From contig OY757921.1 in the NCBI GenBank assembly GCA_963585895.1, positions 54,467,590 to 54,531,589 of the forward strand: a DNA stretch of 64,000 nt, written 5' to 3'. Below are positions 35,597 through 47,559 of the stretch, piece after piece. Origin of the DNA: Sepioteuthis lessoniana (lineage: Eukaryota; Mollusca; Cephalopoda; Myopsida; Loliginidae). A program made the position numbers and the translations under genes. The notes beneath the pieces are model-generated. The model had not been told where the DNA came from and did not search any database. It worked only from the letters and a program-made list of their open reading frames with translations. Every line of letters starts with the position of its first letter. The first letter of the stretch is position 1.

Positions 35597-36304
35597 GAAA
35601 CCTATATTCTTCCGCAAAACAAATGATTATAGCTAGTATATTTGTTTAAGTGTGTAATGGGCCGCGTCCATTTGCTACGACAATAAACAATATGCTATTA
35701 GTTCATCGGTTTCGATGCGTGTTTATTGACGTTCTCTGCTTCAAAATTAATACTAGTGTCATTTTAACTACCAACCTAATTACCATTGTCTTTGGGATCT
35801 AACATGTGTCACGTGAAGGATGGGAATTTGACATAGATAGACTAAGTTAAATCTAACACTTATCCGCACGCATATATGCTTTTACTTCACGGGTCACCTG
35901 CAACAAAAATTATTTCTAAAGCACCAACAATAACTCTAACTCTGATGAGTTAACCAAGATACCTCTCCCAGTCAACCACGCTGTAACACATACAATTTAT
36001 GATAAGTTATTCAGTTGAAGAAATTGAGTATCTAATTCCAATTTAATCTAATTACCATTGAAGAATTCATTCTGCGAGTACATGCATCGAGATTACATGA
36101 CAACAAACCAAGATCAGCATGAAGATCAGCATAATTATTTCCCTTTGTGTAAGTTTTCAAAATTAAGCGGTCACTCTCAGGCTTTGGAATTCAACAACGT
36201 ATCTGGTTCCTTTTCTAAAGCCTTTGTCTAACAAAAGAAAACGTTCGGAAATCATTTCCAGTGGTTAATTTCAATATTCTAAATATATTGGCTATATTAC
36301 ATGA

Positions 36305-36345
36305 CCCAGAGCAGTCATAGGCAAACTTCGGCCCCCTTTCCGCTT
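36305..36345 (+). mobile_element. Possible hAT terminal remnant
   Basis: AGCAGTCATAGGCAAACTTCGGCCCCC resembles the CAG-NGG...CAAACTTTGGCCCG style of hAT ends in animals. No partner terminus or 8-bp duplication was found and no transposase text follows. Weak call. Confidence 0.25.
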
Positions 36346-37352
36346 TGTACTCAAAGATATAAATTTATAATGTAATATAATGTAATGTAAAATATGTTTT
36401 AAATCCATAAATTTTCTGAGATTTTCAACTCAAATCTAAGTTTATGAGCATTCAATTATGAATTTATTCCACTTCGTTCACATGTTTTCACACTTAGTTT
36501 TAGCTTCGCCAAAGGTGTTTATCACATTTCCTATCGCATCATCCAATAAGCTCATAGTTTTTAGTAATTCAAATTAAAACAACCTCTTCTATTCTACAGA
36601 GAAAACCATAATTTTAAATGATGAACGTAAATTATTGTCTATTCGTATTTTTTATCGCAAGAGATTTTGTTTTCGGAAATATCAATGTTAATTTATTTAG
36701 AACCTTAAATCAAACAATATTTGATTACCAATTCATTTTAATTTTGATAATCGGACATACACTTCTAAAATCAACAACTTTAATAAAAATCGTGAAACAA
36801 AATTCTCACTAGTGTTATTCTGTCGGAAACAATGCTAAGGAAATGAAGTTAATACTTTGGCTTCTGTGTACGATCAATAGTTTGGGAAGGTTTCTGAGTC
36901 GAACAAAATTTTATGGAAAAATTTAAGTAAAATAAGTACTATTTTTATTTATTTAGTAATGAAATAACTTATATTCTTAAAAAGTAAGATATGATTCAAA
37001 TTATTTGATTTAATTCGTGTAAATGAAATTATATTTATTAAAATTACAGTGGATCAAGGATGTTTGCTTCTGTAATATTTAAAATTGACCAATATATCTT
37101 GCATGTTTCATCTCGACTAAATAAATTCAAAACTAGTTTAAATTATAATTTAACTTCGCTGAAAATATTCAAAGAAAATTATTTATTTATTAATAGAATA
37201 TGATTAATATCTTAATTTGTTTGTTTTAATGTAAAAAGTGAAAATAAAATATTTTATGTGAGAACAGAAAATATTTTCATGAAGTAAAATATCATTGAAC
37301 TTAATTCGTTACGTTAAAACTTGTTATAGATTAAATGTAGTTATGAGGATCA
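36346..37352. other. No gene; AT-rich
   Basis: AT-rich DNA with no conserved open frame or RNA signal recognised. Confidence 0.55.
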
Positions 37353-38187
37353 TTAGATAAGTTTCCAGACTTTTTTCGTATGTGCACTTTTATTCATAGT
37401 ACATACATGAAACTCTAGTCCCCTTCAAAATAATCTCCTACAGCTGCAATGCGCTTGTTGTACCGTTCCAACAACTTCTAGAAGGCCCCATGGAAGTCCT
37501 CTTGTGTGAGCGTTTCAATAACCTTCGACACTGCCCCTTCCATCTCCTCAATAGTCTCATAACGACAGCCTCTGAGCTTAGGGAATAACCAAAAGTTACA
37601 GGGAGCAAGGTCTGGACAATAGGGAGGCAGAGAACTTGTCTTGATGCCCATCTTGGTCAAATAGTCTGTGACAAGGATGGAGTTGTGGACTGGTGCATTG
37701 TCCTGCTGGAAATGCCACTGACCCAATTTGAAGACATAGTAACCCTAACTCTAACCCTAACCCTTTGGCCAATCAACTCTGGTGTATCGACTTCCTTACT
37801 CCTCCCGCACCTCTCATCATCCCTCACAGACTCCCTGCCTTCCTTGAATCTCTTTTGCCTCTCAAAAACCGATGCTTGATTCATGCAAGATGCTCCAAAA
37901 GCAGTCTGAAGTATTCCATACGTTTCTGTGGCATTTTTTCCAAGTTTAAAACAGAGTTTTATTGCATATCGTTCTTCCTCACGTCCAGATTGCATTTTTG
38001 AAATTCACGAGCTGTGGCAATCAGGCTTTAGTAGGGTGTATTCTAATTGCTGCTGTAGCTGTTCATTTGAACCTGAAATCATAAAGAATTGGTCAGTCAT
38101 CTCATAATATGTATAGCAATAACATACTGTATTTTCAAAGGTCTACGACAATTTTAAATGCCTGTACAAAAAAATATACCTTATTGT
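37353..38187 (-). mobile_element. Mariner, internally deleted, copy 2
   Basis: This has the same structure as the mariner at 16,559, in the opposite orientation. The - strand encodes the N-terminal HTH (CFKLGKNATETYGILQTAFG, then SCMNQASVFERQKRF and [11 protein letters not shown]) down to LIGQ. A telomere-like patch (GGGTTAGGGTTAGAGTTAGGG, plus complement 37,741-37,763) comes next. Then follow GQWHFQQDNAPVHNS and LPPYCPDLAPCNFWLFPKL. It lacks the first catalytic Asp and has an extra deletion relative to copy 1. The third catalytic Asp (LAPCD) is changed to Asn. Termini: CATTAGATAAGTTTCC on the left, CAATAAGGTATAT complement on the right. Non-autonomous. Confidence 0.85.
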
Positions 38188-38399
38188 ATGCACCACGTAT
38201 TTTTATTAGTTTGTTATCATTGTTTTTATATGGGGAGCGGGGGTATGGATATAACATAATCCTCATTCACGGAAAAACTGTCACTGATTGAGTAAATATA
38301 AGAATTGAAACGGGGAAGCATTTTACATTTACCGGTGTTTAGTAAAAAAAACTTTGTAATTACTTAAAATATTCGGACTATTGATCTCAACTTTATTGC

Positions 38400-38601
38400 T
38401 ATACTCACAATGTTTAGGCCGATATGTTTTTCAGTCTTCTTTAGATGTTTCATGTCGAAAGTCTGAAGTCAACAAAGAATCTCGTACTGACTGTGGTTAA
38501 AATAAAGGGTTAAATCCGATATTCTTTTTTGACTCCTGAGTTTCGATATGAAACACCTGAAAAAGGCCAAAGGACATATCGACTGAAATGTTATGAGCAT
38601 A
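38400..38601. repeat. Inverted pair of about 65-nt hairpin-forming units (Penelope-like motif)
   Basis: Arm 1 (38,400-38,463) reverse-complemented aligns with arm 2 (38,536-38,601). Shared text includes TTTCGAYATGAAACAYCT, then ACATATCG and TTGTGAG/TTATGAG. Each arm itself pairs CGATATG with CATATCG. Arm 2 holds CCTGAAAAAGGCC...GAAATG, which recalls degenerate hammerhead motifs of Penelope-like elements, but the CTGANGA core is broken. No RT is nearby. Confidence 0.45.
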
Positions 38602-38605
38602 ACAA

Positions 38606-39282
38606 AGATGAGGTCAATAGTCCGAATAATCTAAGTAATAACAATTATCAAGATTCATTGAAATTGAGACAAATAAACGACTTTATGTTACAATTTGTTC
38701 GTTTCAACTGACCAAACTAAATTTTGTTCGTATAACATCATTATGAGGCCCAAAGTTTCTTTTAGTCGATATTTCTAATTTATGATACAACGTTGATAAG
38801 TAGTAAATTAAGACTATTACAAATTGTTAAGATTATTCTGAAGAGTTTATACAGAAATTTAATGAATGAAAGTTTAATTTATATATATAAATGGATAATA
38901 CGCCAACGTTAAACGTCCCTGTTTATTTTAAACCATCTTTAAGGGTATGTTATGTGTGGATATCTCATCCTAAAAATTATTTTCAAATTTTATCATCGCC
39001 TTGAAGTTTACAAAAAATGTATGTACATATGTATGTGTTTATCAAGCCCTCCGTATAAGCTGAATGCGATACAAGATTAATTTTAAAACGTATTTTAAGG
39101 GGTTTGAATACAGAGTTTTCTTTCTCCTAAGTCGGTTGGCATACCAAGGCTAAAGAACTCAGTCTGCCCATAGATGGAGAGGGAATAGTCGGATTCATGC
39201 CTTTTCCAAGAGTATTAGCACTATGTGAAATGCAAACAGTCTCGTCCAAGATCGCTGTGTCCATTTCTAACGACTATATCCA
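38606..39282. other. No gene seen
   Basis: AT-rich DNA without recognised coding or RNA features. Confidence 0.5.
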
Positions 39283-39383
39283 TTATATATATATAGAGAG
39301 AGAGATCTATATATATATATATATATATATATACACCTCTCTCTCTATATATATGCCTCTCTCTATATATATATATACCTCTC
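39283..39383. repeat. Compound (TA)n/(GA)n/(CT)n microsatellite with dyad symmetry
   Basis: Alternating TATATA blocks and AGAGAGAGAG or CTCTCTCTCT blocks. The GA and CT blocks face each other around a central (AT)n, so the array can fold back. Confidence 0.85.
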
Positions 39384-39439
39384 TTTTGAGAGCACCCGCA
39401 TGGGAACTTGTTCCAAATTAGCTGTGCCTTGTTTGTTTA

Positions 39440-42400
39440 TTTATGTGAGATTTTTCACAGCGCAAATTTCAAGGAATGTCCTTTCAAATTAATAGTCATG
39501 TATTGTCGAGTTAATTTATTTGCCAAAGTTTTTGTGGCCGTCAAATTTTTATTTCAAAGCCGTATGATTATGTGTCATATGGAATCGGTCAACAAAGTCG
39601 ATAATTTTACAAATTCTCTTTTTTGTTGATTATTATTTGGACTGGTCTTCTGGCCGAGATTGGGTGATCCGTCTGTATGTCAAAGTCCCATAGGAGTTTA
39701 TGTGTTTCTATGACTGATGCTGGGTTGTGCATATCCATTTGTTCGTATGGTCAAATTCAAATTTCTTGCACATCTCCCCGTGGATCACCTTGCTGACCCA
39801 GTCGTGTCTAGTCTTATACTCCTTCTGTGCAAATTTGCTGCATTTGCATATGATTGATGGTTTCATCTCTATCTCTACATCACCAGATTTGCTATTTTGT
39901 TGCGTCTTATCTATTCGTCTTATATATTATCTATTCTCGCTTTGATTTCATTGGTTCTTATGGCGTTTTTTGCGCTGCTATTAGAAAAGATTCAATTTCT
40001 CTCATAAGGTTTCCTTTTCTTAACCTCTTTCGTGTTGTATTAATGCGTCAACACTGTCTTCGATGCTGGCAAGTCCTCTTCTCTCCCCTTTTCTTGATAC
40101 ATATAATCTGTCAACGTCGTCTCTGGGGTGTAATACCTTATGCATGGTCATTAGTTTCCTTGTTCTTTGGTCCGTTTGTTTAAGTTCATCTCTGGTCCAC
40201 TATAGAAAGGGTCCGGAATATCTAACGAGGGGTACAGCCCAAGTATTTATACCGTTGATGAGGTTTCTGCAGGAGAGTTTTGTCTCGAGTAGTTTTCTAG
40301 TTCTCCTGAGATATTCTTTTTGAATTGTGTATTTCATTTCCACTTGTTTGAAGGAGTCAGCCTCCAAGATGCCCAAATATTTGTAAGTTTCCTTTTCTCC
40401 GAGCGTTTTAATCTTGTCTTGATTCGGTTGTTCCATTCCCTCAGTTATATGCTGTTTGCCACTTTTCATTACAACCATGGTATATTTTTAATGCCAAACT
40501 CCATTCCTATGTCCTACTGTATATTCTAACTGCGTGTATTAGAGTTTCCAGTTCTTTTTCATTTTTTGCAAATAGTTCTTTTCCTGTGATCTACTAATGC
40601 AGTGCATTTTCTGAGTATGTGGTAAGGTGGCATCATGACAATTATGAATAGTAACGGTGATAGTGCATCTCCTTGGGAAATACCTCTTTTGATCTTTATT
40701 TCAGCAAAGGCTCTTCCTCCAGCTGTCAATTCAACTCTCTAGGTTTTCATGGTTTTCTCGATGAAGTTTATGACTTCATGTGATATTTTGTAAATTTCGA
40801 GGCAGTTTACTATTCAGCTTTGCGGAACCATATCATATGCCTTTTTGACGTCAATCCAGGCCATTGCTAGATTATTCTGTCTGGTCTTTCTCTCATTTAG
40901 GTTGTGTTGATCTATGTAGAGTAACTCTGCTGTGCCTCTTGATGCTTTGCAGCATCCTTTATGTTCCTCAGGGAACAATCCGTGGCTTGTTATCGAGTAG
41001 TAAATATCTTCCCTTATTTGTGCTGTTAATATTTTCCACATCATCGGTAAGCAAGTTATTGGTCTGTAATAGTTTTGGGCGGTTCCTTTGATTGGGTCCT
41101 TTTGTATCAATGTGGTCCTTCCTTTTGTCATCTATTCAGGTACATGTTCTCTTTGTAGGCATTTGTTCATTTCTAGTGCTAGTTGTCGTGAATGGGTGCG
41201 AATTTCTTTAACCAGAAACCATGTATTCCATCATGTCCTGGCATTTTTTCAGTTTGATATTTTCTAATGTCGTTTTGAGTAAATCGATGTATATTTCCGC
41301 TTTCGGGCCTTCTTCTAGTCTTTGTAGTTCTCTTGTCATATTGTTTATCCATTCAGCCTTTTCGTTATGTTTTTGTTGCCATTTTTTAGTCTAAAATCGT
41401 TCGGTTTCTTTTGCACCCGGTTGATGGTATGTTTTCGAGTCATCTCCTCCCAGTTATTGATAGAATTTTATTTCGTTATTTTTTAATGCCCTGTTTGTCT
41501 GTATTGTTTTACCCTTTGTCGATATCTCTTTAATCTTCATTCTTTCGCCTGTACTTTCTTGTGTTGCCTTTTCCTTTTTATTCCTACATATTCTAGCGTC
41601 TTTCCTTTGTTTTATCATTTTGGCCTGTTTTCGTAGATTTTTAATTTGTGTTTCCAGTCGAATTTCCTATCCTTGTTTTGATTTTTCTTTGATTTAATTT
41701 GGTTATATTTACTCGATTCACTTTATTCGTCTCTGCTTTAACTGTTCTCCATTCTATGTTTCTTAATGATGGTGAGGTAGTTTTTTCACTGTTCAGAATT
41801 CTCTATAAATTTTCTAGATTTAACTTTTGTTCTTGTGATAACATTTGTTCTGGGTTGTTTGGTTGTGTCTTTGGTTGTGTGGAGTTTCCATTTTCCGAAG
41901 ATGGTGGTTCATTTCGATTGGGCTGTTTTTGTTTGTTAATATTTGATGTGTCAGGTACAGACTCATCACATGGTTGATTCTTTATTTTCTGGTGTATTTC
42001 TATTATTTCAAGGTCAGAAAACCGATTTTTTTTTTATTATTGTTTTGACTTGATCAGCAAGTCTTAGACTAGTTGTCTGAAAATTAGAGCATTCTTGCCA
42101 GATCTCTATCATTCTTTTCCTATATCCTCTTTATGTAGGATTGTTCCTAAAATAGCAGTGTAGTGTAAGTTAGTTGTCTTCCCTAGTCCGTTAAATCTCT
42201 GGTTGGTGTGGTTCCTTAAATCGCCATTCGAGTACCTAAAAAAAAGAACAACCAGCATTCGCTGGATGACGACTGAGTCTTCCATGTTGGCTATCAGGAG
42301 AGCACTTGCCGATCATGACACCCAAGCCTGTTGCCCTGGTCCCACGTTGTATTATATTTAGATTTGATATTTTTATCATGGGTGGTATATTGTGGCTCTA

Positions 42401-42720
42401 CCAGACCTAGGGGTTGTTTATTATCTGCGCACCTGACACAGATGTGATTGAGAACAGTCACAGTGACTGTTTATGAACAACAGTTAAAAAAAAAAAAAAC
42501 AAACAAACATCTAAGTTTTAACTTAGTTAAAGTCCATTTACCTATTCTTATTGTTTATTTCTTAACCGAGTACCTGAACTAGCTTCATGTGTTCCTGTGT
42601 TACCTTTATGGTTTACTTATATTTACTGCCCTATTTTGAAGCTATTTCCGTTAAAGTTGGTCATGTTTTAATAAATACTAAGCTCCTGATGTTTTCCCCG
42701 TTATATGGAGGACGGTAACT
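39440..42720 (-). mobile_element. LINE-A: longest copy (R4/Dong-like)
   Basis: Read on the - strand from 42,720. A 5' UTR shared with 55,260-55,900 (ATACTAAGCTCC..., AACTTAGTTAAAGTCC, GATCATGACACCC) comes first. Then follow an N-terminal region (SEKTTSPSLRNIEWRTVKAE, about 41,770), MPGHDGIHGFW (about 41,230), YYRPITCLPMMWKILTAQI (about 41,060) and motif A AWIDVKKAYDMVPQS (about 40,860). Next are GIFQGDALSPLLF (about 40,680), a lost YADD, VVMKSGKQHITEGM (about 40,470), EKETYKYLGILEADS (about 40,390), INTWAVPLVRYSGPFL (about 40,230) and KALHPRDDVDRLYVS (about 40,120). Last are IISECSK-like text (about 39,860) and the C-terminus. Single-ORF architecture; stops, shifts and deletions throughout. 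The 3' end is marked by GAGATTTTTCACAGCGC at 39,449. Confidence 0.8.
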
Positions 42721-45700
42721 GTTCTTATTGCTTTCAGGCTACATCAGGTACACATTTCGTTAGATATAGAGTAGTTATAGATGAGCTATAGAGAAATTGA
42801 GGGGTTAAATTTAGACAAATCTATTTCGTGATTTCGAAATAGTTTATCTGAAAATAATTTTGGGAATTAACAAGTCTTCATTTAATCAATGTTTTTAAAT
42901 AAAAGACTATGTCGACTAACCCATATTTCTTCGAACATCGCACAACAAAAGATTCGTTTGGCTATGCTGGTTCAAGCCTTCATATTATTCTGGTTCAATT
43001 ATTCTTTTTTTTTTTGTCCTTTCTCTTTCCTTTCTCAGTCATATACGGAAGCAGGAATTCTCCCGTATATGGCGTGTCTTTCTAAGAAATTAATTTACCC
43101 TACGAAAACAGTAACTCATCTACTTGATTCAATGAGTTCAAAACCGGGAAGAAAGAAAAAAGTCATAGAATTGTAAACTGCTTGTAAACTCACAGAACTT
43201 CCAGCAAAGACACTTGCATTGATAACAATGGATAAATTAGTTTCGGCTAAAAACATATGATAGTATAAAAATAAGACTCGTGGTATAAGGTGGAAAACAA
43301 TGTGGTATATAGCTTTGCTAATAGCCCGTCAAAAAGATTATCAGATCCCAAACTCTTAAGATTCTAAGATATATTCATTACACAGAAATATCTCGTGAAC
43401 ACACAGTTACCGAAGTTACGCGGAACCTAAAGTTATAATGTAAAAATAGATCAATTCATTGAACACAGAGGAAAAAAAATCTACTAATAACATGAGTTAA
43501 AATTACATTTGCGAAAACACAAATTGTTTATGAGAAATAAGAGAAAGAAATAAAGTATGTGGGCAGTGAATTAATGCAATGAATTTACCATGTTGGAGAC
43601 ATAAGCGAAAAAAAGGCTTGTATGAATGAACAAGCAACCAGTCTGTCTAAAATATGAGGAAATCCTGCGACATTCTCTGATATGTGTTTTGTAATGGCTT
43701 TCTCATCAACCTGCCGGATGTCACTAATATTTGACAGAATGGTTGACAGAGAATAGCTCAAAGTTCAATCCCAGGAAGTTCTAACTGTGACAAAGGCATG
43801 TGTATTCGTTTCAATTGATAGTGAATAGTCACCTATCAATTAAAAGAGAGTAAAATTTTTAAACTCCAAAGTTAGCTGGACTACAATTTATAATAGAATG
43901 ATTCTTTCCTTGTAAAAACAAAATTACGATAAGCAAGGAACTGCTAAAGAATATCTGTTATTTGAAACAAGCGATACATTGTTTTCTTTTAAGGCAGGTT
44001 AATAATGACCAATGAATTAAATTTATAGATATACGTCGTATTTTATAGAAAAAATAGAAATAATTGTATCAATCACATTGATAGAATAACAATGAAATGG
44101 GTATGCCAGTGTGTCACAAAACATGTTTTAAGAGAGCGAGAGAGAGAAAGAAAGAAAAATAAATTGATAGAAAGAGGAATTTTTGTATTATTTTTAATGC
44201 CGGACTCTTTATCAATAATTTTCAAAAACTTACAATTGACATGTGTACTTTTCTCCAATATCATTGCATTAGTTCACAGACAGAATTTGAAAATGTTAAT
44301 TTCAATTGTAGAAAAGAGAAATGAATGGGAGGAGATTGGAGGTCTGAGAATAATTGTGCAATTAAGATTTATTCCGAAACTCTTTATGGAGCTTTGCGTG
44401 AGAAATGAACTTTGTGAGCTAACTTCAAATTCTGAACAAAGCGGCTTCTGGATGCAGTTTAGTGGAATACCCGCTAGAGAAAATTATTAATCTTTATGTT
44501 TAAAAGGTTCAGTTGAGGTTGGATAATTATAAATAAAGATATAGATGGCTTTTCGGCAGATATTAATGCTCCTAGCTTCAAATTAATTCATCAACCAAAA
44601 GAAATAGAGAGGAGGAGAAAGTGGTGGGGACTGGACAATGTTAATTTTTATACCCAGAATTGGCTAATTTGTTTAAAAACTGAGCAAACTGTTCAAATTC
44701 TCTCTATATAATGTTATTTTTATGTAGTTGAGTTTCGCAATTGTATTAAGTGCATTGACAAAGAAAATAATTAAATTAAAGCGTAAATATTTGTTGCCAT
44801 ATAAGAAAGGTGTAGAAAGAACATTGACATAGATAAAACCCAGTAACATGAAATTATGAAAAAAACTTGTTATTTCGTTAGGAAACAACGATAATAAACA
44901 GTCTCTTCAATGTCTCGTCTACATCCAGTTATAATGACGTCTATCTCAATAACACCCAGTTTGCGGTGCTTATAATACGCCAACTCTATCCAGTGAAGAG
45001 CGTTTAGACCCACTCACATCCACAGCAAAAAAAAAAAATGATTTCAAGCAATGATACTGAGTCCGGTTATGAGGCTCCTGTCCTGAAGCCCTTGAGACTG
45101 AGGAACAGCCTTTTTTACCATTACTCTGATAGAACATTTTAATGTCTCTTTTATCTGTCAAATGAATTTGTTTGAAAATTATTAATATCTTATAAGAACT
45201 ATTGAAACCATATAAATGTATGCAAATCATTTGTATGAACTATTGTTTCTTGAAACTACAATTGTTTATAAAGAATTATTATTAGTTACTAGAAATGATA
45301 TTATTTATATTAGATAGAAATACTTAAAGTCATATAACTGCGTCCAAATTATTTGCATTAACAATAGTACACTGAAGTAATGATTGCTATTAGTTACGCA
45401 GAACTTTCGTAATTTCTTACGAAAATAAGTGTCTTCCGAAAAAATAACCCAACATCTAAAATCAAACACGCCAATCAACCATCTATCTCAGTAGATCAAG
45501 TTCACAAACATTCAGATGAATACAAAATTACTTTACATGTAAACAATAATTGGTTCATTTCGAAATAGGAGATACCAGAAGGCTCGAAATCTGTTCGGAA
45601 AAAATTGTGGTAAAAAGAAAAAGAAAGAAGAATGAGCCAAATAAAGGAATAAGGATTTAAAAACTGATCAGAAAGTCATACTAATTAAACTGCACAATTT

Positions 45701-45965
45701 CCCGGAGGTTCCGGATTGATAGATAGTATGCCAAGTACAAATATTGAAAATGTTTAGATTCTAGAAATGAATTAACAAAAATTGTCTCGGCAACATTTGT
45801 GTTAAGAAAATTGCTATTTGGGATTTATCTCTTAACTGAAATGATAATTTTGCATTTTCATCTAATAAGATACGGTTTCTCTTGTCATCAACAAGCCTTA
45901 TGGGTTTCAAAGACCAATAAAATCGATAGAGCCACACACTGTTTTTTCTTTGGAATTAACACTTT

Positions 45966-45966
<1 letters not shown>
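42721..45966. other. No gene; AT-rich
   Basis: No conserved coding sequence. Longer frames (42,889-43,176; 44,092-44,490) have no domain I recognise and lie in AT-rich DNA. A GA-rich run lies at 44,132-44,160. The block 44,940-45,120 (GGTGCTTATAATACGCCAACTC..., TTGAGACTGAGGAACAGCC) is more complex in composition and looks like an unidentified interspersed repeat on the - strand with a poly-T/A stretch at 45,030. Confidence 0.5.
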
Positions 45967-46009
<43 letters not shown>

Positions 46010-46024
46010 AAAGTGATAATATAC

Positions 46025-46046
<22 letters not shown>
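45967..46046. repeat. (TA)n arrays
   Basis: Two (TA)n runs (45,969-46,006 and 46,022-46,046) separated by TGCAAAAGTGATA. Confidence 0.95.

Positions 46047-46115
<69 letters not shown>
46047..46115. repeat. (TG)n microsatellite
   Basis: About 34 TG units, continuous with the preceding AT array. Confidence 0.95.
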
Positions 46116-46117
<2 letters not shown>

Positions 46118-46149
46118 CAGCCTCGTCTTGTCATCATCACTTTTATTAT

Positions 46150-46420
46150 TTTTTCGCATTGAAAGTGTACGTACACTAAACTTAATTGTTTAATATAGAA
46201 CTGTTTTGACATTTAACTGTGTGTAAACAAAATATGTACTTATACTAAACGGAATTAGCTGAATTAGAACAGTTTGAATAAACCGAATAGTTTGAAATAG
46301 AAATGTCTTTGTACTCATGCTAAACTGAATTGTTTGAAAGAACTGATTATTTGCATAAAAATGGATTGGCGTTAAATAACCTAAAAAGTTTGATATGCCA
46401 TAAAACCCAACCAGCCAACC
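46150..46420 (+). repeat. Internally repetitive unit fused to the SINE 3' tail, copy 1
   Basis: The core is a loose tandem repeat of units like CTAAACTGAATTGTTTGAAATAGAA with spacers of about 20-45 bp (46,168, 46,243, 46,285, 46,320). It ends in ATAAAAATGGATTGGCGTTAAATAACC and GATATGCCATAAA, the same 3' tail as the SINEs at 16,360 and 62,925. A second copy lies at 62,470-62,745. The repeats seem to have expanded in place of the tRNA-related head, or the unit is a separate element that shares the tail. Confidence 0.65.
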
Positions 46421-46800
46421 AACCAACAATCAAAATTCATTCCGTCATCACACATTTATTATATACTCCTCTATTCTTCCAAAATTCAAATCGGTTTCTT
46501 TTTGCTTTAGTTAATGAAATTCCTCTGACTGATCTCCGACCTTATAGAGTTACAGGTACAGTATTGGAATATTTCTTTTTTTGTAATCACACACTTAAAA
46601 AAGTGCGCAGAATCGCCTCGTCAGTGATGTTCTTGGGGTCCTTACAAGTTTTGGGTCTTCCAACATCATACTTGCTCTCCCAAATGACCCTACTGAAACT
46701 ATTGTTCCAGCCGGCGATCCTGCAGTAAAAATACGTCAAGCATGCAAAATCACACAGTTCACACCTCAAAAGGAATTTTTTTTAAATGCTATTGCTAATG
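46421..46800. other. No clear gene
   Basis: Mixed composition. A 60-aa - strand frame (46,587-46,769) contains WESKYDVGRPKTCKDPKNITDE, which looks coding-like but matches no family I can name. It could be a fragment of a repeat. Confidence 0.3.
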
Positions 46801-46815
46801 AGTTTTTAAAATGGT

Positions 46816-46982
46816 ATTGGCCAATGAGAAACGACCTACGTCACTTCCCTCCCAGTCGCGGCGAATTATAAAGGTAAACATACTGCAGACTGTCTTTATT
46901 CTATATCTTGTATGAGTACACTCACACGCACTGAGCCAGGTTTGGATCAAGGTAACAGGTAAAATCCTTCTGACAAGTAAGT
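46816..46982 (+). promoter_or_regulatory. Promoter-like cluster: CCAAT, CRE, TATA, donor sites
   Basis: In order on the + strand: ATTGGCCAAT palindrome (46,816-46,825, NF-Y-type CCAAT), CCTACGTCACTTCC (46,836-46,848, CREB/ATF plus ETS-like), and TATAAA (46,867-46,872). A start would be expected near 46,897. Splice-donor-like sites follow (AAGGTAACA at 46,950, CAGGTAAAA at 46,957, GTAAGT at 46,977). The spacing fits a Pol II promoter with a short first exon. A poly-A run at 46,989 and the lack of recognised coding text leave open that this is a retroelement or pseudogene end. Nothing proves which gene it would serve. Confidence 0.35.
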
Positions 46983-47039
46983 CTTAACTTAAAAAAAAAA
47001 AAATAGAAAACTTTTTCCTCCCTGCCTTCTTTATGACGA

Positions 47040-47158
47040 TAAATCAAAATAAATAAATAAATAGATAAAATAAAATATAATGAAAAAAATATGTATATAA
47101 TAAAAAAAATAAATAAATAAATAAAATATAATGAAATGAAATAAAATTAATTAGATAA

Positions 47159-47206
<48 letters not shown>
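47040..47206. repeat. (AAAT)n and (TA)n tracts
   Basis: An imperfect AAATAAATA array at 47,045-47,130, then (TA)n with one TG break at 47,159-47,205. Confidence 0.85.
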
Positions 47207-47349
47207 AAAAAATAAGAAAATAAATAAAAAAATCTTTTTTAAAAAAACTTGAGGAATTGCTTTGCCAGACCTTCGTAGTAGGACGCTGATAGTCATAATA
47301 CGAGTAGATTAATCTTAGAGGGAACCTATTCTTGATACTGGGCGCAATG

Positions 47350-47445
47350 AAATTTGTCTTTTTTTTCTTTCTCTCTTTTTCCCCTCTTTCTTTCTTTTTC
47401 TTTTTTTTTTCTTTTTCCTTTTTTTCCTTTTTTTTCTTTGTATTA
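47350..47445. repeat. Polypyrimidine (T/C) tract
   Basis: A nearly pure TTTCTTTCT/TTTTCC tract of about 90 bp. It creates a poly-Lys/Glu frame on the - strand. Confidence 0.85.
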
Positions 47446-47559
47446 ATTTTACATTCGATTATATACAAATATGTACAATGGGGAAAACTACACTTCCTCT
47501 ACAATTCCTCTTTTCCTAACCCTTCTATTAACTATCAAATACCTCCACACTCGTTAGTC

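Noticed and set aside
35940..35990. CTGATGAG as a hammerhead core (+ strand)
   Set aside because: No GAAA partner or stem II follows.
44092..44490. 132-aa open frame as a gene
   Set aside because: It starts in a GA-rich repeat (RERERERKK) and then shows no recognisable motif; likely chance.
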